A stretch of 38,961 bases of DNA from Bacteroidales bacterium (GCA_031262295.1 JAISIA010000026.1:1-38961); one strand, 5' to 3'; numbered from the stretch's first letter, positions 1-9,281 are shown. Translations and numbers: made by a program. The notes: a model not told the origin generated them from the sequence alone.

Positions 1-189
1 TATTTGCATTTTTTTATTTAAAAAACATCTTGAATATTCAAAAAATCATTATTTCATAATTTTGCGGTTTTCTACTTCTTGCAAAATTAGCATTTGATGA
101 ATGATTGTTTGGTGAGTTTTTAATTGTACCTAATTCGGTATAATTAAAATTTAAAATGAATCCTCTTGCTTAGGGTTTATGAAAAATGT
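1..189. other. Gene-free left edge with weak promoter-like site
   Basis: I see no convincing gene here. A TAATTTTG box at 57-64 matches the Bacteroidota -7 consensus, with a TTG at 30-32, but the 24-base spacing is long, so a promoter call is weak. An inverted repeat at 120-147 is listed separately. The left neighbour lies outside the window. Confidence 0.4.
120..147. repeat. 11-bp inverted repeat with 6-nt loop
   Basis: TTAATTGTACC (120-130) can pair with GGTATAATTAA (137-147) around the loop TAATTC, with one G-T pair. Neither strand shows a clear T-run after the stem, so it does not look like an ordinary terminator. It could be an operator or a mobile-element end. Confidence 0.5.
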
Positions 190-400
190 AATTTCAAAAA
201 ATTTTTAACATTTTTCCCTTCAAATGTTAAAAGTCCCAACCTCCCAAATTGGAACCCCCTATTTGCATATATAAAATCTTTTTTGTACCTTTGCCAAAAG
301 CAATCGCTTTTAAGGCAAAAGCATAATATTTCCCCCATAACTTATTTGTCGGCAACCGACCTTTATTTTGTCCTTGCGAAAGTCTGATTATATATCTATA
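190..400 (+). repeat. R1 repeat family, copy 1 (partial)
   Basis: This stretch shares a series of blocks with 870-1500 and 16495-17128. First comes a 10-bp stem TTTAACATTT (204-213) / AAATGTTAAA (222-231) with an 8-nt loop. Then a promoter (263-293) and a hairpin at the expected transcription start (AAAAGC 296-301 / GCTTTT 306-311). Then GGCAA and an ATAATATTTCC block. Past about 345 it shares TTTGTCGGCAACC and a GAAAGTCTG-type block with copy 4 (minus strand, 25527-25710) rather than with copies 2 and 3. The open frames across it do not align between copies, so I do not call a protein. Confidence 0.7.
263..293 (+). promoter_or_regulatory. Promoter inside R1 copy 1
   Basis: TTG at 263-265, a 20-base spacer, and TACCTTTG at 286-293 fit the Bacteroidota consensus. 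The same 20-base spacing recurs in copies 2 and 3, although the sequence around differs. Confidence 0.6.
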
Positions 401-471
401 CGGCAATATTTTAATAAAATTAAAATAAAAATTCAATTTCTTAAAACTGAGAAAATATCTTATCAATTTGC

Positions 472-500
472 TTGCAAATTGTAAATTTATTGTACTTTTG
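472..500 (+). promoter_or_regulatory. Promoter before the hairpin RNA and Abi remnant
   Basis: TTG at 472-474, an 18-base spacer and TACTTTTG at 493-500. Transcription would start near 505-507, just before the GC-rich hairpin at 511-549. Confidence 0.6.
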
Positions 501-504
501 CATC

Positions 505-560
505 ACCAGTACCCGCCAAGCCTCTTTATAATGCTCAAATTAGGCGGGTCGTTTTATTTT
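505..560 (+). ncRNA. Candidate short hairpin RNA upstream of Abi remnant
   Basis: Directly after the promoter, ACCCGCC (511-517) pairs with GGCGGGT (543-549) around a 25-nt loop, followed by CGTTTTATTTTT. In DNA this AT-rich a 7-bp stem of nearly all G-C pairs stands out. Promoter, stem and T-run are packed into about 70 bases, which suits either a ~50-nt small RNA or an attenuator. Known context: AbiF-type Abi_2 proteins are preceded by a structured non-coding RNA, and the broken gene that follows here is an Abi_2 C-terminus. The link to that RNA class is inference from position; I could not compare the sequence with the family model. Confidence 0.45.
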
Positions 561-561
561 T

Positions 562-852
562 ATGCCTTATGAAAACTACTTATACAAAGAAATGCACCCT
601 ACCAAAAGAACTCGTTGTTATACTAAAAAGCAGAGGATTGATGTTTCAAACACCAAACCTAAACGAATATACTATCGTATTTGCATTATAAAATATATAT
701 TAATAACTATATCGCCAGATAATACCTTTACGGAGAAATTAAAAACACTATTATCAAAATATCCAACAATTGATCCATTTGCAATGGGCTTTCCTTACTC
801 TTGGCAAAATGAGCCATTATGGAAGTATAAGCATATTTCTAAGAATGAATAA
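562..852 (+). pseudogene. Abi_2 (AbiD/F-like) abortive infection gene, C-terminal remnant
   Basis: The 96-codon frame ends in a stretch typical of the C-terminus of Abi_2 (PF07751) HEPN proteins. Visible signs are an 'IYYRICIIKYIL' helix, then 'SPDNTFTEKLKTLLSKYP', then 'MGFPYSWQNEPLW'. Full members are about 300 residues and carry a catalytic HEPN motif (R-x4-6-H) before this part. Here only the last ~65 residues align in pattern, from about codon 32; the first ~30 codons look unrelated and no HEPN motif is present. A toxin of this family acts as an RNase in abortive infection; this fragment should be inactive. The promoter and hairpin in front of it survive. It lies between two R1 repeat copies, so recombination there could have removed the missing ~230 codons. 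I recognise the family with moderate confidence. Confidence 0.6.
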
Positions 853-943
853 TAACCATATTTGATTTTCTAATTTCAAAAAATATTTAACATTTTTCCC
901 TTCAAATGTTAAATTCCGAAACTCCAAAACTGAAAATCGCCAT

Positions 944-974
944 TTGCATTTGTAAAATCTTTTTTGTATCTTTG
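944..974 (+). promoter_or_regulatory. Promoter inside R1 copy 2
   Basis: TTG at 944-946, a 20-base spacer and TATCTTTG at 967-974. It is followed at once by TTGCC, the hairpin GAAACAAAGTTTC and GGGCAA, an arrangement kept in all three R1 copies that have the promoter. Confidence 0.65.
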
Positions 975-979
975 CCGAA

Positions 980-1484
980 ACAAAGTTTCTTTTTAGGGCA
1001 AGAAAGCTCTAATATTTCCAAATTTCATTTTTCTTTATATTTACAAAATAATCACTTCATTATTAGTTTGTTATCTTTGACTAAATCTTCATTTTAGAAA
1101 ATTAAAACGAGGTTTTAGAAAATTATTACTTCGTTTTAGCAAAATAAAACAGCGTTTTATTCTTGGAAAATGAGGTTTTCGTTTTTTTAATTAAAAACCT
1201 GAAAAATTATATTGAAAATTGCTTTAATTATATTGAAAATTAATTGATTAATAATTTGACAAAATTTTAACAAATTTTTGTGTTGCAAAAATTGAAATTT
1301 TGAGTCAAATGTTAAAAATTGTTAAATTTTGGCAAAATTATTTACTAAAGTGTTAAAAAAGGGGTGTTTTTTAGGGTGTGAAATGTTAAAAAAGATGGGA
1401 ATTTACACAATTGATATATGTATTTTAATGAAAGAGTAGGTATATAATAAGAAAGCGGCATCTCAAAAAAGAGATGCCGCTTTC
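980..1484 (+). ncRNA. Candidate ~500-nt non-coding transcript (R1 copy 2)
   Basis: A transcript started by the 944-974 promoter would meet no terminator until the GC-rich stem at 1451-1484, giving about 505 nt. It would converge with, and end at the same stem as, the giant minus-strand gene. The same geometry and nearly the same length recur at 16603-17108. No shared open frame of any size is seen, so a non-coding or regulatory RNA is the simpler reading, but transcription itself is unproven. Confidence 0.35.
1451..1484. terminator. Bidirectional terminator after giant gene 1
   Basis: AAAGCGGCATCTC (1452-1464), a six-A loop, and GAGATGCCGCTTT (1471-1483) form a perfect 13-bp stem with T-rich sequence on either strand. 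It lies 20 bases after the stop of the minus-strand gene. Confidence 0.85.
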
Positions 1485-1503
1485 TTTATCCAAAATTAAT
1501 GTT

Positions 1504-4500
1504 TTATTTTACTATTAATTTTTGTGTGCGGTTGATGTTTTCTCCTTGCAAGAAGATATAATAAACTCCTCTTGCTAAATTAGATAAGTTAAGAACTTGT
1601 TCTGCCTTATCATTAACAATTATTGTTTGGGTAAAGATTATACGTCCTTGAACATCAGTTAAAGACATTTTTACCCTATTGTTTATTCCAGAGATAAATA
1701 ATTTAGTTTCCTTTTCTGCAGGATTTGGATACATAATAATATTTACATTATCTTTTTCAAGATTATCTGTTAAGCTATTATTTGTTGTAAATTCTCCAAC
1801 TTCTGAAAAGGCTGTTCCAGCATCGTTTGTTATAAAGGCAATATAGTAGTAGGTTGTTGCAGGAAGTAAGTTTGTTAATATAGAAGAAAAACTATTGTTT
1901 TCCAATAACTGAGCATTCACCTGTTCAAAGTCACTACTTTCTATATCTAAGGTATATCTAAATCCAACTTCAACATTTGTAGCCTCTGCTCCACCAAGAG
2001 AAAGGACCTCTCCTAAAAGTTCAACACTATTTTGTAGAACATTAGCTGTTGCTGTTACTTCTCCAAGAGTAATAATTGGTTCTTGTGCTCCTAAGGTTGT
2101 AAATGTTTGAACTTCTCCATAGGTAGTTGTTTGTCCGTTTTCTCCTGTTTTAACGTATGCTCTTACATTGTATGTTTCGTTTTCTTCAAGAGAATTATAA
2201 GTAAGAGTAAATGGTGATGTTCCTTGTGCAGATAGTTGAATACTTTCATCCCAAGAGAGAGTAGAAACTTTAAGTTCAAATCCTCTTGCAGAGATTTCTT
2301 CTGTTCCTTGTGTTACTTCTCCAATAAATGTTGCAGAAGTCTCTGTAATTTCTGTTACATCCTCTGTTACAACTGTTGGAGGCACAATTTGAAGGGTTGT
2401 AAAGGAAACTTCTTCTCCATAGATTGTACCTATTCCAGAAACAACTATAAATGCTTTATATACATAAGCAGTATTTGCTTCCAATGATGTTACATTTACA
2501 TAGAAAGAAGTTTCTCCCTCAACATTGGAAACTACATTCCACTCTTCTGCACTTGTAAGTTTATATTCAAATCCCTTACTTTCAGGAGCAGAAGCAACAC
2601 CAGAATACTCTCCATTTAAGGTTGCAGAAAATTGTGTTACCATTGTTGCTGCATTAGTTGTAATAGTTGGTATCAAATCTAAGGTTGTAAATTCTATACT
2701 TTGCCAAGTAGAATATGAACTTCCACAAACTGCCCTTACATAAACATTATATGTTGTATTTGGTGTAAGTTCTGAGAATTGATATGATAGGGTTTGAACA
2801 TCAATCTCTGAACCTGCTTGGGTTAATTTAACTTGCCAAGCAGTTTCATCTGCACCCGCACTCCAAGAAAGAGTGGCTGTTGTAGTCGTTGCATCAACTT
2901 GTAATCCAGTTGGAGCAATACAAACTAAGCCATCAGCTTCATAAACCTTAATATTATCCAATCCTATTCCATGACCATAGTCATTTATTGCTTCAAATGC
3001 TAATTGGTAGGTAGAAGATGGATTAGGTAGAGAAATGGAATCTTTTCTCCAAGATGTAATTGAACTTTCAAATGAAAGTAATTCTATCCAATTACTTGTT
3101 GAAGACGTCCTATAATATACTCTTAATGTATCTTGGTCTCCTACCCAAGCTGCTTGAATATGATAAAATTCTAACATTGGAGCTGCAAGAGTTGTAATAT
3201 CTAAAACAGGAGATACTAATTTAGTTATTGAATTATTAGTTGAAAGAATATTAAACGATGCAAAATTACCTGACAAAGCAGTATAATCGGAATGATTCAT
3301 TGACCAATTGACTGCTCCTACAACAAATTCTTGTCCCCAACAAGTTATACCATTTTCAAACCCTTCTTCCCAAGGGAAGGAATTTACTGCTTGTTCTTGG
3401 CAAGAGGTTGTAAAGAAGATAATATCTGACATAGATGATGTATCTTCTCCACAAATTGCTGTTATAACAGCTGTATAGTCTGTACCTGAGATTAATCCTG
3501 TTAAAGTTAAAGGGGAAGCTGTTGCAGAAATATTAGTTTGAACTTCATCTAATGCTCCTAAATAAGATACTATATAACTATTAGCTCCTGTTTCATTCCA
3601 AGAAATATCAGCTGAGGTTGTTGTAATATTCGTTGCAACTACATTCTCAGGACGAGGACAAGCATATTCTTCAATAGAAAGAGTTGTAAGAACTATTGGA
3701 GAAGTCCATTCACTTTCATATTCATCACAAATTGTTTGCATTCTTACAAGATATGAAGTGTTTTCTGTAAGTAGGGTTATTGTATAAGGAGAAGCTGTTG
3801 CATTAACTGCTATTGCATTTTCCCAAGATGTTGAATCCTCTAACATATATTCTATATTCCACAAAGAGCCATCACTTATCCAAGATAGCTCAGCTGTTGT
3901 TGGTGTAATATTATTTAATGTAAGATCTGTTGGTTTTGCACACTCAGGAATAAGAGAAACTTCTACATCGTCAATTAAAGTATAACCGCTAGTAGAAGCG
4001 TTTGATGTAAATGATTTAATAACGATATATCTATCTGTTCCCATTAAAGTAGTTTCATTAAAAGCTACTTCGTATTCTGCGTATGTTGTAGTTAATGCTA
4101 TAGTATCAACCATTTCTATTGTAGAAACGCTTCCTAAATCGGACATTACTCCTATTGCTATACTCTCTATTGCTTCTACACCCATAGCCCATAATTTAAT
4201 TCTTAATGAATTTATATCTGCTGTAAAAGATGGAGTAATTATTGTAGAAGAATTGCTATAATCAACAAAAGAGAAAAGCGAATTTGAACCACTATGAGCA
4301 TATTCACTAACAGGATATACATAAGGATAGTTAGAAACAAAAGGTTTTGTCCAACAAGTAACAACATTACCTGTTCCCACTGCTTGATTCTCAAAATCCA
4401 TAACGTATGGTAATTCAACAGAAGCACAAGGTGTTTTAAAGGTTATTGGAGATGTCCATTCACTTGCTTGTTCACCACAAACTGCTTTCACTCTTACTTT

Positions 4501-7500
4501 ATAGGAAGTACTTGCTGTTAGTTGTGTTATAGTATAAGGATTAGTTGATGCTACAACTTGCGATGCATTTTCCCAAGAAGTCTCTGTTGCTAACATATAT
4601 TCTATATCCCACAAAGAGGCATCATTGCTTGTAAAAGATATATCTGCACTTGTTGCTGTAAGATTAATTGCTGTAAGATCTGTTGTTAAACAAGGAGGAA
4701 GATAATCTACTACAATATCATCAATCCACCAATACCAATTTGCATTATTATTTTGTTTAAATGCAATATAACGATTTCCTCCTGTTAATGTAGAGGCATT
4801 AAACATTACCTCATGTTCTATCCAAGTAGAGGCAGAATTAGGTTGAATTGTATAAAGACTTTCAAATGTTGTTGCATCTGTTGGGTCGGACATTATTCCC
4901 ACTTGTAATGTTCCAGAAGAAAAAGAACTTTCTGCTTTTACCCAAAACTTAACTCTTAATAAATTTATGTTTTCTGCAAATTGAGGTGTTGCTACCAAAG
5001 CTCCGTATGATAATTGTAGGGAATTTGAAGCACTATGGCTTTGAGTTGCAACAATAGAAGGAGTACCTTGAATTAGAGAACAACATGCAGGAAAGGTCAT
5101 TGAAGCATCAAAATTCTGCGTATAAGGAACGCTTATAGGAGCACAAGTTGTTGAAAATTGCAATGGAAGACTCCATTCACCTTCTTCACTCCCACAAATT
5201 GCTTGTACTCTCACTTTATAAGTTGAAGAAGGCAAAAGATTAGTTATAGAATAAGGATTATTAGCTGTTGCATTAACTGCTATTGCATTTTCCCAAGAAG
5301 TTTCTGTCACCAACATATATTCTATATTCCAAGAATAAGCATCGCTTGTAAAGGATATATCAGCTGAGGTTGTCGTAATATTATTTGCAGCTAAATCTGT
5401 TGGAGTTGCACATAAAGGAACATCTTTAACAATGAAATTGTCAATACGTAAATCATTATCTGCATCATCACTGATTGTTGAAGCAGCATAAATACCTATT
5501 TTAACAATGCCTTGATAAGGATTTCCATTGGCATTCTCTAATGGAATAGAAATATGTTGCATTGGATAAAGATTATTATATACTCTTTGAGCACCCTGCT
5601 GGTTTGTCCAAAGAATTGCATTGGCTGCATCCCAAGTTAAACCATTATCAGTTGAGATAACAATACCAAAAACATCATCCGTGACATCTGAATCAGGTTC
5701 TCCTCCTAATCCAGAAGAAGAATATGCTGTAAGAAGAACATCCATTTCTACTTGATATAAGGTTCCGTCTTCTCCTAAATTAATACTTGGAGAGATTAAC
5801 CATCCATTCCTATTATTACCATATACATTAATACGAGCATTATTACCCGCCCCTGGATATATTTCTGCTGTATTGGAAGTCCAATTACCGCTTGACAATG
5901 TTAATGATGTTGGTGTTCCACTTTGTTGTAAAGCTCCACTTGCTTTTGACCAACAAGCAGAAGGAGGAACTACATTAAATGTTTCAATAGGTGTTGGAAC
6001 ATTTAAAACAGCACAAGGTGTTGTAAAGGTTATTGGAGAGGTCCATTCACTCAATTGGTCACCACAATCTGTTTGCATCCTTACTTTATAAGAAGTATTA
6101 TCTGTAAGCCCTGTTATAGTATAAGAATTTGTTGTTACACTTTCTTGCATTGCATTTATCCAAGAAGTATCTGTTGCTAAAATATATTCTAAATTCCAAG
6201 ACAAAGCATTACTTGTAAAAGAGATTTCAGCAGAATTTGTTGTAATATTATTTGCTACGATATTTGTTGGTTTTATACAAGAAGGAAGATAATCAACAAC
6301 TATATCATCAATCCACCAATACCAACTTGTATTATTATTTTGTTTAAATGCAATATAATTATCTACTCCTGTTAGTGTAGAAGTGTTAAACATTACTTCA
6401 TATTCTCCCCACGTTGAAGTAGAAGGAGCAATAGTATAAATACTTTCAAAGGTTGTTGAATCAGTAGGGTCAGACATTATTCCAACTTCTAATGTTCCAC
6501 AAGAAGTTGAACCTTCTGATTTTGCCCAAAACTTAACTCTTAATTGAGATATATCTTCTGCAAAGGAAGGTGTTGTTATATATGTTCCATTTGATAATCT
6601 TAAAGAACTTGTATTGCTATGTTTTTGTGAAGTACTAATACTTGGACTACCTTTAATTAGATAAGAACATGGAGATATATTTGTTGAAGAATCAAAGTTT
6701 TCTTCCCAAGGAACACTTATTGCATTGCAAGCAGTTTTAAATGTTATTGGATTTGTCCAATCACTTTGTTCATCGCCACAATAAGTTTGTATTCTTACCT
6801 TATAAGAAGTATTATATGCAAGTTCTGTTATATTGTAAGGGTAACTTGTTGCAACTTCTGATAGTGCATTTTCCCAAGAAGTAGAATCAGCTAACATATA
6901 TTGTATATTCCACAAAGAAGCATTTTCCAAAGAATAAACCCATGATAAATCAATGGAAGAAGTTGTTGGATTATGTGCTGCTAACATTGTTGGTTTAGGA
7001 CAAGAAGGCACAAAAAGATTTGGTCCTTGAACATCATCCAACATTATTCTTGAGCCATAATTATCCACAACTTGAAAAGCAATATAAACATCTCCTCCAT
7101 TATAAGAAGAAAGGTCTATTGCATGTCTTGTCCAAGTGGAAGTAATTTCTTCAGATTCATCACCAAGAGTTAGAAGTGCAGTTTCATTAAATGAAGATAT
7201 TTCTTTATCCGTTGTAGAAATTCTTACATTCACTTCTGTACTGCCAAACCAATAAGCAGTTTTTAAATAAAAACTAATTGAATCTGTTGCACTCTCAATG
7301 GAAAGTTTAGGCGTTATAAGCCAGTTTTCATGTCCTGGATTTGCATAATTGACACTTGCACAAGCTGTGCCCATTGGAGAAGAAGAAGTATATCTTGCCC
7401 AAGAAACACTTCCGCTTACATTTACCGCAGTCCATTCATCAGGAGGAAACAATGCTCCTTCGAATCCTTCATTTAATGAAGTCTGCGAAAAGACTTGCAT

Positions 7501-7545
7501 AGCAAACATTATTGCCATCACAAGTAAAAAGAATAATTTTTTCAT
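1504..7545 (-). CDS. Giant T9SS-secreted jelly-roll/FN3 adhesin-like protein 1
   Basis: A 2013-residue surface or secreted protein. Residues 1-21 are a signal peptide ending in VFSQ. Six jelly-roll domains of the choice-of-anchor J / cleaved adhesin (MAM-like) type lie at about 22-175, 271-422, 512-711, 801-951, 1040-1200 and 1381-1539. Each is followed by a fibronectin III module, with an additional FN3 module at about 1295-1380 and a run of three at about 1625-1930. Nearly every jelly-roll and FN3 unit opens with a Cys, often C-x-x-P in FN3. The last ~78 residues, from 'YPNPAEKETKLF' to 'TQKLIVK', are a T9SS type A sorting domain. The protein should cross the outer membrane through T9SS and stay on the surface or be released; adhesion or matrix binding is inferred from the domains, and no catalytic domain is seen. 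It is paralogous to 17129-23461, with almost identical C-termini. Confidence 0.85.
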   Translation of the reverse strand: MKKLFFLLVMAIMFAMQVFSQTSLNEGFEGALFPPDEWTAVNVSGSVSWARYTSSSPMGTACASVNYANPGHENWLITPKLSIESATDSISFYLKTAYWFGSTEVNVRISTTDKEISSFNETALLTLGDESEEITSTWTRHAIDLSSYNGGDVYIAFQVVDNYGSRIMLDDVQGPNLFVPSCPKPTMLAAHNPTTSSIDLSWVYSLENASLWNIQYMLADSTSWENALSEVATSYPYNITELAYNTSYKVRIQTYCGDEQSDWTNPITFKTACNAISVPWEENFDSSTNISPCSYLIKGSPSISTSQKHSNTSSLRLSNGTYITTPSFAEDISQLRVKFWAKSEGSTSCGTLEVGIMSDPTDSTTFESIYTIAPSTSTWGEYEVMFNTSTLTGVDNYIAFKQNNNTSWYWWIDDIVVDYLPSCIKPTNIVANNITTNSAEISFTSNALSWNLEYILATDTSWINAMQESVTTNSYTITGLTDNTSYKVRMQTDCGDQLSEWTSPITFTTPCAVLNVPTPIETFNVVPPSACWSKASGALQQSGTPTSLTLSSGNWTSNTAEIYPGAGNNARINVYGNNRNGWLISPSINLGEDGTLYQVEMDVLLTAYSSSGLGGEPDSDVTDDVFGIVISTDNGLTWDAANAILWTNQQGAQRVYNNLYPMQHISIPLENANGNPYQGIVKIGIYAASTISDDADNDLRIDNFIVKDVPLCATPTDLAANNITTTSADISFTSDAYSWNIEYMLVTETSWENAIAVNATANNPYSITNLLPSSTYKVRVQAICGSEEGEWSLPLQFSTTCAPISVPYTQNFDASMTFPACCSLIQGTPSIVATQSHSASNSLQLSYGALVATPQFAENINLLRVKFWVKAESSFSSGTLQVGIMSDPTDATTFESLYTIQPNSASTWIEHEVMFNASTLTGGNRYIAFKQNNNANWYWWIDDIVVDYLPPCLTTDLTAINLTATSADISFTSNDASLWDIEYMLATETSWENASQVVASTNPYTITQLTASTSYKVRVKAVCGEQASEWTSPITFKTPCASVELPYVMDFENQAVGTGNVVTCWTKPFVSNYPYVYPVSEYAHSGSNSLFSFVDYSNSSTIITPSFTADINSLRIKLWAMGVEAIESIAIGVMSDLGSVSTIEMVDTIALTTTYAEYEVAFNETTLMGTDRYIVIKSFTSNASTSGYTLIDDVEVSLIPECAKPTDLTLNNITPTTAELSWISDGSLWNIEYMLEDSTSWENAIAVNATASPYTITLLTENTSYLVRMQTICDEYESEWTSPIVLTTLSIEEYACPRPENVVATNITTTSADISWNETGANSYIVSYLGALDEVQTNISATASPLTLTGLISGTDYTAVITAICGEDTSSMSDIIFFTTSCQEQAVNSFPWEEGFENGITCWGQEFVVGAVNWSMNHSDYTALSGNFASFNILSTNNSITKLVSPVLDITTLAAPMLEFYHIQAAWVGDQDTLRVYYRTSSTSNWIELLSFESSITSWRKDSISLPNPSSTYQLAFEAINDYGHGIGLDNIKVYEADGLVCIAPTGLQVDATTTTATLSWSAGADETAWQVKLTQAGSEIDVQTLSYQFSELTPNTTYNVYVRAVCGSSYSTWQSIEFTTLDLIPTITTNAATMVTQFSATLNGEYSGVASAPESKGFEYKLTSAEEWNVVSNVEGETSFYVNVTSLEANTAYVYKAFIVVSGIGTIYGEEVSFTTLQIVPPTVVTEDVTEITETSATFIGEVTQGTEEISARGFELKVSTLSWDESIQLSAQGTSPFTLTYNSLEENETYNVRAYVKTGENGQTTTYGEVQTFTTLGAQEPIITLGEVTATANVLQNSVELLGEVLSLGGAEATNVEVGFRYTLDIESSDFEQVNAQLLENNSFSSILTNLLPATTYYYIAFITNDAGTAFSEVGEFTTNNSLTDNLEKDNVNIIMYPNPAEKETKLFISGINNRVKMSLTDVQGRIIFTQTIIVNDKAEQVLNLSNLARGVYYIFLQGENINRTQKLIVK

Positions 7546-8028
7546 ACTGAACTAATTTAAATTAATAATTTATTTATTTGTTTTACATTATTTATATTTT
7601 AGTTAATATCTATGTTTCGCTTTGCAAATTAACAAAATTAATTACAATAAAACAAATTTTTGTTAATAAAAAAATATCCTTTATAAAAATGATTATACAT
7701 ATCAATTATTTATAGATTTTATTTCAATAGTATTTCTCTTTATAATCCTCAACAAATATTAGTATATTCCTTATATTATAGAGTCATTTTTTATTAAATT
7801 CATTTGAAGTTAAGACATGGTGGAGTTAAGAAATAAGGGAAAAACTATTCTTTTAAGGGTTCTTTAAGCATAGATTGCAATATTAATTGTTTTTGTTCGT
7901 TTATTTTTTTCTAATATTTAAGATTTTTTATCTTTATTTTTAATAACTTATCTCCTATTTAACATTAAATTAATATAAATATAACAAAAACTAAACCTTA
8001 TTTTTACACTACCTTAATAGTGGCATTA
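7546..8028. other. Divergent intergenic region, giant gene 1 / phosphate operon
   Basis: About 480 bp of very AT-rich sequence without a credible gene. On the minus strand a near-consensus TTAATTTG (7625-7632) could serve the giant gene, leaving an ~80-nt leader. The right end leads into the pst promoter. I cannot identify a Pho-type operator by eye. Confidence 0.4.
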
Positions 8029-8036
8029 TACTTTTG
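8029..8036 (+). promoter_or_regulatory. -7 element of the phosphate operon promoter
   Basis: TACTTTTG matches TAnnTTTG and is followed by GCAGC, a common start context. No TTG sits at the usual -33 distance, which suits a promoter that needs an activator such as a phosphate-response regulator; that last point is inference. Confidence 0.55.
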
Positions 8037-8067
8037 CAGCGAAAAGAAAATAATTTTAATTACAAAA

Positions 8068-9231
8068 ATGAAATTTAAAATGAACAGATTTTTTACTAAG
8101 AAAACACTTTTGATGTTTTTATTTTCACTCCTATTTGGAGTAACACAATTAAATGCCCAACAATATAAAATATCGGGGTATTTTCAACCACAGATGCAAA
8201 TAAACGAAGCTAATGACAATGGCTATCTTTTTGGCGTAAGACGCGGAAGGATGAAGTTTGAATTTAATAAAGACATTGTTAAGGCTGACATTTCTTTGGA
8301 TGTAACTGAAAAAGGTATAGCTATAAAAGGAGTTTCCCTACTTATCAAAGAACCTTTTTGGGATATATTCTCTTTTAGAGCAGGTATATTTTCAAGACCC
8401 TTTGGTTATGAAGTTGGATTATCTAATTCCCTAAGAGAATCTCCTGAAAGAGCACTTATAACACAAAAACTATTTCCTGATGAACAAGACTTAGGTGTTA
8501 TGCTTTCTGTTGGTGCTCCAAAGAATACTCTTTTACATGGACTAAAATTGGATGCTGGTCTATTTTCTGGCAATGGTATAAGATTGGATGATGACCATAG
8601 AGTTGATTTTATTGGTCATCTATACTACAAAAAAAGTTTTGAAAACATAAACTTTGGTATAGGAACATCCCTTTATAGAGGCTCAACAAACAATGCAGAC
8701 TCTTCCCTATTTACAGTAGAAAACGGAAAATGGAATGAAACAAAGGTTAATCCAAATCAAAAATTAAGACGTCAATACATAGGTTTTGATGGACAATTTG
8801 AATTAAAGAGCGTAATTGGTAAAACAAAGCTTTCAGGAGAATATGTTTTTGGAAAACAACCTTCACAATCCTCCGACTTCTTAGCTCCTAAGGGAAATAC
8901 ATATAGTATAGATAAACCTTTCTCTTTTAATAGGAAGTTTATGGGAGGCTACATTGCCTTTGTTCAATCAATAGCTCAACTACCATTATCTGCAATTGTT
9001 AAATATAGTTGGTTAGATCCAAATACCGAATTGAAGGGTGATGAGATTTACAATAAAACAGACCTACAATTAAGCACAATTGGTTTTGGACTTCTTTGGG
9101 ATATAAACAAAGATTTAAAACTTACTGCCTATTATGAAGTAAATCAAAATGAAAAAACCGCTAATGTAAAGTCCTACGATAAGGATGTTAAGGACAATGG
9201 CTTTACATTAAGACTACAATATGTATTTTAA
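8068..9231 (+). CDS. Phosphate-selective porin O/P family outer membrane protein
   Basis: A 387-residue outer membrane beta-barrel of the Porin_O_P type (OprO/OprP), expected to let phosphate through the outer membrane for the PstSCAB importer encoded next. A signal peptide (Lys/Arg-rich start, hydrophobic run, then LNAQ) is followed by 'YKISGYFQPQMQ', a typical first strand, and 'FGVRRGRMKF'. The protein ends in Phe ('LRLQYVF'), the usual barrel end. I place the start at the ATG at 8068; an in-frame GTG at 8020 lies upstream of the -7 element and cannot be in the mRNA, while an ATG at 8080 is a possible alternative. It is the first gene of a six-gene operon; pstS starts 50 bp after it. True substrate selectivity cannot be read from the sequence. 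Confidence 0.85.
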   Translation: MKFKMNRFFTKKTLLMFLFSLLFGVTQLNAQQYKISGYFQPQMQINEANDNGYLFGVRRGRMKFEFNKDIVKADISLDVTEKGIAIKGVSLLIKEPFWDIFSFRAGIFSRPFGYEVGLSNSLRESPERALITQKLFPDEQDLGVMLSVGAPKNTLLHGLKLDAGLFSGNGIRLDDDHRVDFIGHLYYKKSFENINFGIGTSLYRGSTNNADSSLFTVENGKWNETKVNPNQKLRRQYIGFDGQFELKSVIGKTKLSGEYVFGKQPSQSSDFLAPKGNTYSIDKPFSFNRKFMGGYIAFVQSIAQLPLSAIVKYSWLDPNTELKGDEIYNKTDLQLSTIGFGLLWDINKDLKLTAYYEVNQNEKTANVKSYDKDVKDNGFTLRLQYVF

Positions 9232-9281
9232 TTAAACAGGAAAACTAAACAAAACATTAAAAAATTAAAAGAATTAAAACT

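Larger units (their letters stand above)
868..1500 (+). repeat. R1 repeat family, copy 2 (full, beside giant gene 1)
   Basis: About 630 bp that align block by block with 16495-17128. In order: stem TTTAACATTT (886-895) / AAATGTTAAA (904-913); promoter 944-974; hairpin GAAAC (977-981) / GTTTC (985-989); AGGGCAA; a TTTCATTTTTCTTTATATTTA block; CGTTTTAG units near 1080-1165 ending in AAAACAGCGTTTT; a GTTAAA-rich block; GGGGTGTTTTTTAGGGTGTG; then the shared terminator. In both places the block stands directly downstream of a giant minus-strand T9SS gene, so gene and flank probably duplicated together. No protein-coding frame is conserved between the two copies. Confidence 0.8.

Noticed and set aside
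166..1097. Open frames at 166-387 (+), 227-466 (-) and 906-1097 (+) as small genes
   Set aside because: They lie across R1 repeat blocks and the promoter/hairpin, their frames are not conserved among the copies, and their composition is that of AT-rich non-coding DNA.
2236..6091. Plus-strand frames inside giant gene 1, and similar ones inside the other minus-strand genes
   Set aside because: They are shadows of the long coding frames on the other strand, with no promoter or family pattern.
8020..8067. Upstream GTG start for the porin
   Set aside because: It lies before the -7 element at 8029-8036, so it cannot be part of the mRNA; the signal peptide begins at 8068.
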